Shown here: positions 1-6,823 of the stretch, piece after piece
Layout: every line of letters starts with the position of its first letter
Position numbering within the stretch: the first letter of the stretch is position 1
Assembly (NCBI GenBank): GCA_023488865.1
Contig: JAMDDG010000194.1
Location: 1-6,919 of the forward strand
Length of the DNA stretch: 6,919 nt
Source: Bacteroidota bacterium
GTDB lineage: Bacteria > Bacteroidota > Bacteroidia > Bacteroidales > Prolixibacteraceae
Direction: 5' to 3'
Notes under the pieces: generated by a model
What the model saw: only the letters and a program-made list of their open reading frames with translations
What the model was told of the DNA's origin: nothing
Database searches by the model: none
Position numbers and translations under genes: made by a program

Positions 1-188
1 GCCATCCGGTCCAGATTGGGCGTTTTGTACTGACTTGCCCCATAGCAACTTAAATCACCATATCCCATATCATCCATAAAAATGAGAACAATGTTGGGAT
101 TTTGTGGCTTTTCAGCCGGGAAGCTACATAACGGAAATGATGCGACTGCAATTCCTGTTAAAAACGATTGTTTCAATAAGTGTTTCAT
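1..188 (-). CDS. Sulfatase, N-terminal fragment (cut by left window edge)
   Basis: This is the first 62 codons of a type I sulfatase whose remainder lies beyond the left edge. The ATG is at 186-188, and the frame stays open to the window end. The protein opens with a basic, hydrophobic leader (MKHLLKQSFLTGIAVASF) that reads as a Sec signal peptide, with possible cleavage near A25. The typical sulfatase beta-strand and first metal-binding motif follow: PNIVLIFMDDMGYGDLSCYG, with D39 and D40 the expected calcium ligands, then the conserved TPNLDRM segment. The catalytic C-x-P-x-R motif should lie a little further on and is not in the window, so formylglycine type and substrate cannot be judged. 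The start is 12 bp after the stop of the preceding sulfatase, which suggests co-transcription and possibly translational coupling. The D-D motif separates it from its immediate neighbour, which has E-D, and its sequence differs from both other sulfatases here, so it is not a tandem duplicate. Confidence 0.9.
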   Translation of the reverse strand, partial: MKHLLKQSFLTGIAVASFPLCSFPAEKPQNPNIVLIFMDDMGYGDLSCYGASQYKTPNLDRM

Positions 189-200
189 CTGTTTATAATT

Positions 201-2075
201 TTATTTTTGCTTTATTCCCCATTTTTTCAATAGCCATTCTGTCATAAGAACACTGTAACTTGCAAGTCCTTTAGCCGAAGGATCCTGTTCTTTAAATAAT
301 TGCTGAACAGCTGATTTCAGTTCAGGACTATTATCATTTACAGCATCGATGCTGTTCAATGCAAAGGTTCTGTCGTTCATATCATAGGTTACAGGGTCTT
401 TTAAAATACGGGTATAAATTTTCCTTGCCAGTTCTTTCTCCCCCAGGCCATAAAGTGCTTCAGCTACCAGGGTTGCCACTGCTCCCGACTTATCTGCTGA
501 TGCTTCTTTTAGTGCAGGGATGGCTGCTCTGGCACTGTTTTTAAGGATCAGCAACCCTGTTGCCCCCCAATAGCGAATGGCGCTGTTATTATTCTTCAAA
601 TATAGAACAAAAGTATTCAGGTTACTTTCCCCGCCCAAAGTTGCCAGATCTGACGCCGCCATCAGTTTGTCAAAAGGACATGTCTCTGAACGCATATAGT
701 CATACATCGATTTTCCCCCGATAAAATTCTTATATTCTGATTCCGGTACCAGGCCTACATCCCGGATTTTTCCCATCCAGTCTGTTTCAGCTTTACGCAT
801 TCTTTCCAGCACAGCTGTATATGCCGGGTCAGAGGCCAGATTTTTGATTTCCCAGGGATCATTTTCTGAATCGTAAAGTTCTTCTACGGGTTTTGTATGG
901 AAGTATAAGCTTTGTAAAGCATTAGTCTTCCCTTCGTTAAAAGCATTCTCCCATGATTGCGCTGAAGGGGCTTTAAACAGATAGTTAACATGTTGCATGG
1001 TAATACGGAATGGCATGTAGTTTCTGATGTACCGGTACTCTTTGTCCCTCACGGCCCGCACCAGATCGTACCGTTCGTCCATGCGCTGACGGGACATAAA
1101 AGTATATTCCGGGCCTTTTGTTTTTTGGTTTCCCAAGAACGCATCCCCCTGCATATATTTTGGGATGGGGACACCTGCTATGCTTAACAAAGTAGGGGCA
1201 AGATCGACAAAGTTGATCAAGCGGTCTACTTTTTGACCCGGCCCCTTAGCAGGAAACAGGTTTTTATATTTCTCCGGTATCCGAATAATGAAGGGAATCT
1301 TCGTACCTGTTTCGTAAACAAAACGCTTGCTGCGTGCCAACACACCACCATTGTCGCCGTAATACATAACAATGGTATTGTCTGCCTCGCCGCTATTATC
1401 AAGTTCTTTGAGCAACGCTCCTACCTGAGCATCCATATCTTCAATTTTATCATAGTACTGGGCCCAGTCGTGCCGCATTTCAGGCGTATCGGGATGATAA
1501 GGCGGTAAAGTAACTTTTGCAGGATCGTGCCGCAACTTTTCAGTTGGCGTTTGTTTGTGGATACTGCTTTCATGACTTGTACCGAGGTTGAATACAGCGA
1601 AAAATGGTACCCCTTTAGGCCTGTTCTTGTAATGTGCCTTATTGCTGCTTTCATTCCAAATTTCTGACGGGATGATACCCGAAGTATTATAATCTGTTTT
1701 GGCATTGTTGGTACAATAGTAGCCAGCCTGACGTAAGTACTCCGGATAGGTATGCACCTCCGCTGATTTTGGATAAGTACTTCTCATGTTTTCATGACCA
1801 TTCGAAGAAGCATAAACCCCGGTAATAATTGTATTCCTTGAAGGGGCACAAACTGCATTGGTACAATAGGCATGTGTGTATAAAAAGCCCTGGCTGGCCA
1901 ACTTGTCGATATTCGGGGTAGTGGCAAAAGAGTTACCGTAACAGCCGGTAAAATACGCACTGTTGTCCTCGCTGACTATCCAGAGAATATTTGGTTTTGC
2001 GACCGGATTTTGCCGGGCACAACCTTGAAACGAAGTTGCCAACAAAGAAAGCGCAACATAATTAATTGACTTCAT
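201..2075 (-). CDS. Secreted cysteine-type sulfatase with C-terminal HEAT-like region
   Basis: A 624-residue type I (formylglycine-dependent) sulfatase, expected to hydrolyse sulfate esters or sulfamates on glycans outside the cytoplasm. The N-terminus MKSINYVALSLLATSFQGC is a signal peptide. C19 could be a lipidation site, but the lipobox (F-Q-G-C) is weak. Visible active-site elements are the metal motif SEDNS (E36, D37), the formylglycine motif C76-A-P-S-R80 (Cys codon at 1848-1850), K126 in a NNAKTDYN segment where many sulfatases have GKWH, H168, the D241-N242-G metal pair, and K250 with Y254-E255. The catalytic part ends near residue 450. Residues about 470-560 form helical HEAT-like repeats (RYWGATGLLILKNSARAAIP). 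The SED and KTDYN variants resemble the heparan-N-sulfatase-like (SGSH-like) branch, but substrate assignment is inference. It starts 31 bp after the upstream sulfatase and ends 12 bp before the next. Its start has no clear Shine-Dalgarno sequence. Confidence 0.93.
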   Translation of the reverse strand: MKSINYVALSLLATSFQGCARQNPVAKPNILWIVSEDNSAYFTGCYGNSFATTPNIDKLASQGFLYTHAYCTNAVCAPSRNTIITGVYASSNGHENMRSTYPKSAEVHTYPEYLRQAGYYCTNNAKTDYNTSGIIPSEIWNESSNKAHYKNRPKGVPFFAVFNLGTSHESSIHKQTPTEKLRHDPAKVTLPPYHPDTPEMRHDWAQYYDKIEDMDAQVGALLKELDNSGEADNTIVMYYGDNGGVLARSKRFVYETGTKIPFIIRIPEKYKNLFPAKGPGQKVDRLINFVDLAPTLLSIAGVPIPKYMQGDAFLGNQKTKGPEYTFMSRQRMDERYDLVRAVRDKEYRYIRNYMPFRITMQHVNYLFKAPSAQSWENAFNEGKTNALQSLYFHTKPVEELYDSENDPWEIKNLASDPAYTAVLERMRKAETDWMGKIRDVGLVPESEYKNFIGGKSMYDYMRSETCPFDKLMAASDLATLGGESNLNTFVLYLKNNNSAIRYWGATGLLILKNSARAAIPALKEASADKSGAVATLVAEALYGLGEKELARKIYTRILKDPVTYDMNDRTFALNSIDAVNDNSPELKSAVQQLFKEQDPSAKGLASYSVLMTEWLLKKWGIKQK

Positions 2076-2106
2076 GATAATTATAATTTTTAAGTATGAT
2101 TCCCAA

Positions 2107-3891
2107 TTATTGTATTCTTCGGAAAACCAACCTACGAAGGTTCATGGCCTCGAAATGAGGAATTTGATCAGCTTTAATAACCAATGTAGTCTTGCCTTTG
2201 TCCATTTTGATGTTACCCAACGTGAAAGGAATCCAGCCCTTTTCGTAGGACTCCGCTCGCGGAACCCGGTCTAAATCGGCTCCCAACATAGGAGTATCGT
2301 TTGCTTTGGTCAGTTTTGTAATCAGTCGATTACGGCCTATTTTCAAATTTATCACTGACCCTACATCCTCGGGTGCACAGGTGTAATAAACCATTGCCTC
2401 AAAAAGCCCGGATTCAACTACTTCAACATTCCATGTGATGCTATCGGTTGTCTTTGTCCAATTGGTAAAAAAGGAGCTGTTTGGAAATTTGTTGGAGCGT
2501 TCAATTCCGCCATGTGCTTTACCATCACGTGCCGGCAACATGGATAAACGTTCTTTGGGATGTCCTAACAAGAAAGGACGAGTATCTTTGTGGGGTAATT
2601 CAGTCAGGATATTTTCGTTGTAATAAGCCAACAATTTTTTGAGTTTTTCAAACATTGCCGGGTTTGAAACGGAAATATCATTTTTCTGTTCCCGGTCGAT
2701 CTTTGTGTTATAGAGTTGGCCTTCGCTACCCAATAGATAGTCTTGGACACGCACAGCGGTCTTGTTCCCCCAATGGCTAAAAAGGGTACGGTCAATGTTT
2801 CGATCCTCGTTGTTCAATAGTATTGATTTCAGGCTTACTCCATCCAACGGCTTATTGTACAATGGCGGTTTAACTCCTGCTAAATCCAATAAGGTGGGGA
2901 GTAAATCGACAACGGAGGAGAGTTGTTCCACATTACGTCCGGCTTGAATCTTTCCCTTCCATCGGATGAAAAAAGGACTTCGTACACCTCCCTCATCTGT
3001 TGAGCCTTTGACTCCTTTCATTCCTCCATTCCAACGGTGTCCGTTTGGTCCATTATCTGATAGATAAATGATAATTGTGCGATCGTCCAATCCCAGCGTC
3101 TTGAGGGTTTCCATCATGCGCCCAACATTCCAATCCACAATCTCGGAGAGCGCCAGGACTGCTTTCGTGTGTGTTTTATCCTCTCGTGATGCTTCAGTGG
3201 CATTTTGGATTATATTTATATTTTTATATTTATTCCACCAATTGTCCGGTACTTGCATCGGGCTATGTGGCGTATTGTAAGGGATATAAACAAAAAACGG
3301 CTTCTCTTTATTCTTTTTCACATACTCTATCGCCCTATTGGTCAAATCATTTGTGATAAACCCTTTCCCTTCTACAATCTCACCGTTATGATCCAGCATA
3401 GGATTCCAGTAGTTACCCAAATGTCCCGAACAAAACCCATAAAACTCATCAAAACCACGGGCGTTGGGATGATATGGATATTGTGTGCCACTATGCCATT
3501 TACCGAAGGCCCCGGTCGCGTAACCCGCCTTCTTGAAATAATCAGCTATAGTTGTCTCGTCAAGATCAATCCGCTCTCCACCGTTTGAAACATCACAAAC
3601 GCCCGCCCTAACGGCATAGCGTCCTGTCAACAATTCTGAACGCGTTGGGGAACAAACGGGACAAACATAAAAGTTTGAAAATGAGGCTCCTTCATGGGCA
3701 ATTCGGTTAATATTAGGTGTGTTTGCCGCTAAGTTACCATTGATGGCAAGGTCACCCCATCCTTGGTCGTCAGAAAGAATGAGGACGATATTGGGACGAA
3801 CTGCATTTTTTTCTGCAACCATTCCAGTGCCATTTTGCATACCAAGTCCCAGAAGGCTTAATCCGAAAAGGCCCACTTTATTTGGATTCAT
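2107..3891 (-). CDS. Secreted arylsulfatase A-type sulfatase with C-terminal beta-rich accessory domain
   Basis: A 594-residue type I sulfatase expected to remove sulfate from a glycan in the periplasm. A hydrophobic leader covers about residues 1-26 (MNPNKVGLFGLSLLGLGMQ), fairly weak but consistent with Sec export. Catalytic features are complete: metal ligands D41 and D42 in LSDDQGWGDL; the formylglycine motif C80-S-P-T-R84 (Cys codon 3652-3654) followed by LLTGRYAVRAG; K131 and H133 in GKWHSG; H209 in NTPHSP; D279-N280-G in LSDNGPNGHRW; and K295 in GVKGSTDEGGVRSP. The sulfatase fold ends near residue 430. Residues about 455-594 are a separate region rich in predicted beta-strands (TDSITWNVEVVESGLFEAMV, EDVGSVINLKIG) resembling the carbohydrate-binding-like domain at the C-terminus of some fucosidases and sulfatases; that assignment is by pattern only. 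The preceding gap is 94 bp, A/T-rich and without a clear Shine-Dalgarno sequence or terminator. The exact sulfated substrate is not predictable here. Confidence 0.94.
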   Translation of the reverse strand: MNPNKVGLFGLSLLGLGMQNGTGMVAEKNAVRPNIVLILSDDQGWGDLAINGNLAANTPNINRIAHEGASFSNFYVCPVCSPTRSELLTGRYAVRAGVCDVSNGGERIDLDETTIADYFKKAGYATGAFGKWHSGTQYPYHPNARGFDEFYGFCSGHLGNYWNPMLDHNGEIVEGKGFITNDLTNRAIEYVKKNKEKPFFVYIPYNTPHSPMQVPDNWWNKYKNINIIQNATEASREDKTHTKAVLALSEIVDWNVGRMMETLKTLGLDDRTIIIYLSDNGPNGHRWNGGMKGVKGSTDEGGVRSPFFIRWKGKIQAGRNVEQLSSVVDLLPTLLDLAGVKPPLYNKPLDGVSLKSILLNNEDRNIDRTLFSHWGNKTAVRVQDYLLGSEGQLYNTKIDREQKNDISVSNPAMFEKLKKLLAYYNENILTELPHKDTRPFLLGHPKERLSMLPARDGKAHGGIERSNKFPNSSFFTNWTKTTDSITWNVEVVESGLFEAMVYYTCAPEDVGSVINLKIGRNRLITKLTKANDTPMLGADLDRVPRAESYEKGWIPFTLGNIKMDKGKTTLVIKADQIPHFEAMNLRRLVFRRIQ

Positions 3892-3985
3892 TCTGTACTT
3901 TTTTTAGGTTTTTTTGAATTGGTTTCAATAATATTTACCATTTATTTTACTAAATTTCTACAATAACCACGATTTACCAGTTCAT

Positions 3986-5470
3986 TTACAACATCCATCC
4001 CTGGCGGTACTCATAATGCAGCAATGCGTTTGCTTCTTCTGAGTTTGTAAATCTGCCACTCTCACCGTCATATTCAAGGATTATGTTTGCAGCCTGCATC
4101 TTATGTGCTATATTTCCCAGCAACATGCTTTCTACGATTTTTGATGAATAGGAAAAATCATTGGTGGTCTTCGTACCTCTTTTTATTGCGTTAATCCATT
4201 CCTCATATATATTTCCCGTTCTTGGTATCCATGGTTCAGGTAACTCGACAGGCTTTTCGGGGATAAACGTTGGAGCTATGCCCCTGGCGCCACAGAGATA
4301 ACCTTTGTCGCCAACATATACGGTCACCGGCATACGACGTCCCGGTTCCATTTCAAGAGGACGTGGCGTTTTAATACCGCCATCACGCCATACAATTTTC
4401 ACCGGGGGATTGTAACCACGGGCTGCAAATTCATAAGTGATCTCTTCGGCCTCAGGATAATAATCGTTACTGAAAGCTGTCGATGAAGACTGTACCCTTA
4501 TTGGGCGATTAAGATTAAGCGCCCACCAGACGGGATCCAGATAGTGTGCGATCCAATCGCCCAGATAACCTGTTCCGTAATCCCATAAACCGCGCCATTG
4601 ATTATGAAAGCAGTAGGGATTATATGGTTTCAACGGAGCAGGGCCCGTCCATACATCATAATTTATATGCGACGGCACCTTTACGCCTTCCGGACGTTGA
4701 ATGTTACCACGGGGCCACGGCGGAGAACCTCCTGTTACGTATACTTCCCTGACATGACCAATAGCACCCGATTGAATCAATTCAACTGTTTGCCGGGTAT
4801 ATTCATCCGCATGGAACTGATTTCCCATTTGGGTTACAACATCATATTCCTTGGCAAGTTCTGTAAGTTTGCGTATCTCATAAATCGTTTTGGCCATCGG
4901 TTTCTGAACATATACATGTTTCTTTTCCCTGATAAATGCTGCGGCAATCGGTGCATGATTGTGGTCAGGTGTGGCAATATGGACAGCATCGATATTGGAT
5001 CTTTCCTTTTCAAGCAATTCACGCCAGTCAGTATACACCTTTGCCTTTGGGTAACCTTTGAATACATGGCCTGCAAATTCTGTATCCACATCACACAGCG
5101 CATAGATTTTGGCCAATTTAGGAGGTTCCCTCTCGCTGCGCTGACGGCCACCGGCAGACGGACCAACAGAAGGATTGGCATCCCGGCTGGTTTGCTTAGC
5201 CATTGCAGACAATTCCTCACGTGTATAAGGAATACCAGTCCTTGGTTTCCTGACCGGGGCAACAATCGGTACATCCGGAGCACATATGTTCTGCACGTCA
5301 GCGGACCCTTGTGCGCCAAGTCCTATACTCACGACATAGACCGTGTCACTGGGCTGTATATGGCCCATACCGGCAATAACATTACGGGGCACGATGGTGA
5401 ATGCGGCAGTTGCAGGACCTACTGTGGCGAGAAAATTACGCCTTGACAGACGATTATCACTTTTTTTCAT
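3986..5470 (-). CDS. Tat-exported Gfo/Idh/MocA family oxidoreductase
   Basis: A 494-residue NAD(P)-dependent sugar dehydrogenase-type protein. The N-terminus has a twin-arginine signal (S9-R-R-N-F-L14, then a hydrophobic stretch to about residue 34), implying export in folded, cofactor-loaded form. The Rossmann domain starts at YVVSIGLGAQGS, with the dinucleotide motif G50-L-G-A-Q-G55. After an extra hydrophilic segment (about 72-118), the fold resumes with IYALCDVD, TPDHNH (168-172) and VYVQKPMAKTI. The canonical E-K-P of the family is Q189-K190-P191 here. The C-terminal substrate domain carries YDVWTGPAPLKPYNP and GDWIAHYLDPVWW, where H309 and D312 are likely active-site residues. It is longer than typical cytosolic relatives (about 350 residues) because of the signal, the insertion and C-terminal extensions. 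Exported members of this family can oxidise glycosides at C3; that role here is inferred from the neighbours. An AAAGGA ribosome-binding site sits 7 nt before the ATG. Confidence 0.93.
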   Translation of the reverse strand: MKKSDNRLSRRNFLATVGPATAAFTIVPRNVIAGMGHIQPSDTVYVVSIGLGAQGSADVQNICAPDVPIVAPVRKPRTGIPYTREELSAMAKQTSRDANPSVGPSAGGRQRSEREPPKLAKIYALCDVDTEFAGHVFKGYPKAKVYTDWRELLEKERSNIDAVHIATPDHNHAPIAAAFIREKKHVYVQKPMAKTIYEIRKLTELAKEYDVVTQMGNQFHADEYTRQTVELIQSGAIGHVREVYVTGGSPPWPRGNIQRPEGVKVPSHINYDVWTGPAPLKPYNPYCFHNQWRGLWDYGTGYLGDWIAHYLDPVWWALNLNRPIRVQSSSTAFSNDYYPEAEEITYEFAARGYNPPVKIVWRDGGIKTPRPLEMEPGRRMPVTVYVGDKGYLCGARGIAPTFIPEKPVELPEPWIPRTGNIYEEWINAIKRGTKTTNDFSYSSKIVESMLLGNIAHKMQAANIILEYDGESGRFTNSEEANALLHYEYRQGWML

Positions 5471-5477
5471 AATACTG

Positions 5478-5483
5478 TCCTTT
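5478..5483 (-). promoter_or_regulatory. Ribosome-binding site of the Gfo/Idh/MocA gene
   Basis: On the minus strand the sequence AAAGGA lies 7 nt upstream of the ATG at 5468-5470. It is the clearest Shine-Dalgarno-like site in the window; the other starts have only A/T-rich leaders. It supports the chosen start, which also begins just before the twin-arginine motif. Confidence 0.6.
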
Positions 5484-5619
5484 CATTAATTTATATAAAC
5501 ATTTTTTTATTGTTAAATTATTTCAATCATAATGTTATCATAAAATAAGGGATGGCAGTTTGAAAATAGCGTATTTATCCTGCAACATGACCAATCACTT
5601 TAATTATTCATCAACGGAG

Positions 5620-6660
5620 TCACGTCAGCGCCCGCCTGCAGTATTCCACACAATTATTGACTTCTTTAACTGCATCGGAACCTTCGGGAATCGGATATTC
5701 CAGTTCAATGTCACAATAAATTGGCCATCGTCTTTTTTGTATCAGTTGTAGAACCTCTGCCAGCGGGGTTCCACCTTCTCCAAACGGCATGTTTGTATTG
5801 GGAGGATCAGATTTGGGACCCGTCTTGTCTTTGAGGTGTATACTTAAAATTCGATCATGATATTTTTCGAGGATTTCGGTTGGATTGATGCCCGTAGCCC
5901 CGTAAAAATGACCCACATCCAAATTGAGCATGATTTTAGGCGATATATCAAGGAACTGGTCAAAGCTAAACCCTTCCTGTCCTACCTGGCCATGATTGTG
6001 AAAATAGACATACATGTTGTGTTTTTCAGCAAATGGAGCCAACCTTCGACATGCCTCTTCACTGATCTCTTCTCCAACGCCATTTGCTCCGAGCGCTTTC
6101 GCGACCCTAAATGCATAGTCTATTTCTTCATCCGACCATGTGGCAGGTCTTAGTTTGGCTGAATGAATGGTTACACCTGCATCATTATACATTTGGCGAA
6201 ATTCTTCAAATTTTGTCATGGGAGCAGAAATTCGCCATTTCCGCTGCGCTTCCCTGATAGCAGCCTGAGTTGCTTCATTTTCCTGCCGTTCTTGATCAGA
6301 CATTCCTGCTCCAGCTCCAGGCTGCTTTCCAGAACTATCAGGCATGCCTGTGTATGTTTCGGGAAGTACTTGTCTGGGGGGGCCTTGCGGAATGCCTGCA
6401 AAAGATTCGACCTCAATCCATCTGACCTCTAATGAACCTATTCCGGAATCTTTACAATACTGAAGAATTTCCAGGGGACCATATGGCATACTGCGCCAGC
6501 TATAAGTAATAGCCCCAATCCGTACGCCACCAAAATTGGATACATTGAAACTGCATCCATAAATTAATGGAGCCACTGCAAAAGCAGTTGCAGCCGCACT
6601 TGAAGTTCTCAAAAAGCTGCGTCTTGTAAATTTTGCGTTTTGACCATTTAGTTTACCCAT
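5620..6660 (-). CDS. Tat-exported TIM-barrel sugar isomerase/epimerase-like protein, probable lipoprotein
   Basis: A 346-residue protein of the xylose isomerase-like TIM-barrel superfamily (AP endonuclease 2 type). The N-terminus has a twin-arginine motif (T12-R-R-S-F-L17) and a hydrophobic stretch ending in a good lipobox (I-Y-G-C36), so it is probably exported folded and lipid-anchored. The barrel begins at RIGAITYSWR. Likely metal and active-site residues, by family pattern, are E198 or E199 (GVGEEIS), H221/H223 (YFHNHGQ), D248 and H251 (NLDVGHFYG), H275 (SIHLKDK) and E319 (DIELEYP). Residues about 90-148 are a hydrophilic Gly/Pro/Gln-rich insertion followed by a charged helix, not present in compact family members. 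Exported relatives include sugar isomerases and epimerases and enzymes that process 3-keto-glycosides. The next gene encodes an exported sugar oxidoreductase, which favours the latter, but this is inference. It is the first recognised gene of the leftward cluster. Upstream, only a weak AAGAAG 9 nt before the ATG resembles a ribosome-binding site. Confidence 0.9.
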   Translation of the reverse strand: MGKLNGQNAKFTRRSFLRTSSAAATAFAVAPLIYGCSFNVSNFGGVRIGAITYSWRSMPYGPLEILQYCKDSGIGSLEVRWIEVESFAGIPQGPPRQVLPETYTGMPDSSGKQPGAGAGMSDQERQENEATQAAIREAQRKWRISAPMTKFEEFRQMYNDAGVTIHSAKLRPATWSDEEIDYAFRVAKALGANGVGEEISEEACRRLAPFAEKHNMYVYFHNHGQVGQEGFSFDQFLDISPKIMLNLDVGHFYGATGINPTEILEKYHDRILSIHLKDKTGPKSDPPNTNMPFGEGGTPLAEVLQLIQKRRWPIYCDIELEYPIPEGSDAVKEVNNCVEYCRRALT

Positions 6661-6668
6661 AATAATAT

Positions 6669-6692
6669 ACTTCTTAAATTATTATTAGAAGT
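6669..6692. repeat. Short inverted repeat in the leader of the TIM-barrel gene
   Basis: ACTTCT (6669-6674) and AGAAGT (6687-6692) are perfect 6-base inverted arms around a 12-base A/T-rich spacer, ending 8 bp upstream of the ATG at 6658-6660. On the minus-strand transcript this could form a weak hairpin overlapping the poor ribosome-binding site (AAGAAG), or be a small operator. It is short enough to arise by chance in A/T-rich DNA. Confidence 0.25.
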
Positions 6693-6793
6693 CCTAACAG
6701 GCAACCCCATATTTTCCCAACAACAGTTAAATCCAAAGTCTCTGCACCAGCCTGTCTGAAGAGCTCTCCCATACTCTCGTGATCCAACAACCT

Positions 6794-6823
6794 TTTGGCC
6801 AGGGATAGTATGTTGTACCTTTG
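6794..6823 (+). promoter_or_regulatory. Candidate Bacteroidota-type promoter reading rightward
   Basis: TTTG (6794-6797) and TACCTTTG (6816-6823) match the Bacteroidota -33 TTTG and -7 TAnnTTTG consensus, with 18 bp between them, slightly short of the usual 19-21. Transcription would start near 6828-6832 and run off the right edge, with an untranslated leader of at least about 85 nt. It implies a divergent gene outside the window. The -7 match is full; the -33 element is short and common. Confidence 0.45.

Noticed and set aside
3205..3588. Plus-strand open frame of 127 codons opposite the arylsulfatase
   Set aside because: It is antisense to conserved sulfatase sequence, and its hydrophobic start comes from an A/T-rich stretch of that gene.
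1..3891. Tandem duplication as the origin of the adjacent sulfatases
   Set aside because: The proteins share only general family motifs, differ in their metal-binding motifs and C-terminal domains, and look like distant subfamilies rather than recent copies.
3912..3926. Small inverted repeat TTGAA/TTCAA between the oxidoreductase and arylsulfatase genes
   Set aside because: Five-base A/T-rich arms are too weak for a terminator, and no operator family is recognisable.
4834..5319. Minus-strand open frame of 161 codons inside the oxidoreductase gene
   Set aside because: It is an out-of-frame shadow of the real gene on the same strand, and the translation has no family signature.
4598..5446. 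Long plus-strand open frame (282 codons) opposite the oxidoreductase gene
   Set aside because: It is fully antisense to a gene with clear family motifs, its translation is rich in Cys, Arg, His and Ile with no recognisable domain, and there is no promoter or ribosome-binding site ahead of it.
5526..5541. Imperfect palindrome ATCATAATGTTATCAT between the TIM-barrel and oxidoreductase genes
   Set aside because: Only six of eight positions pair and the region is very A/T-rich, so chance is a sufficient explanation. It has neither the GC stem nor the T-tract of a terminator.
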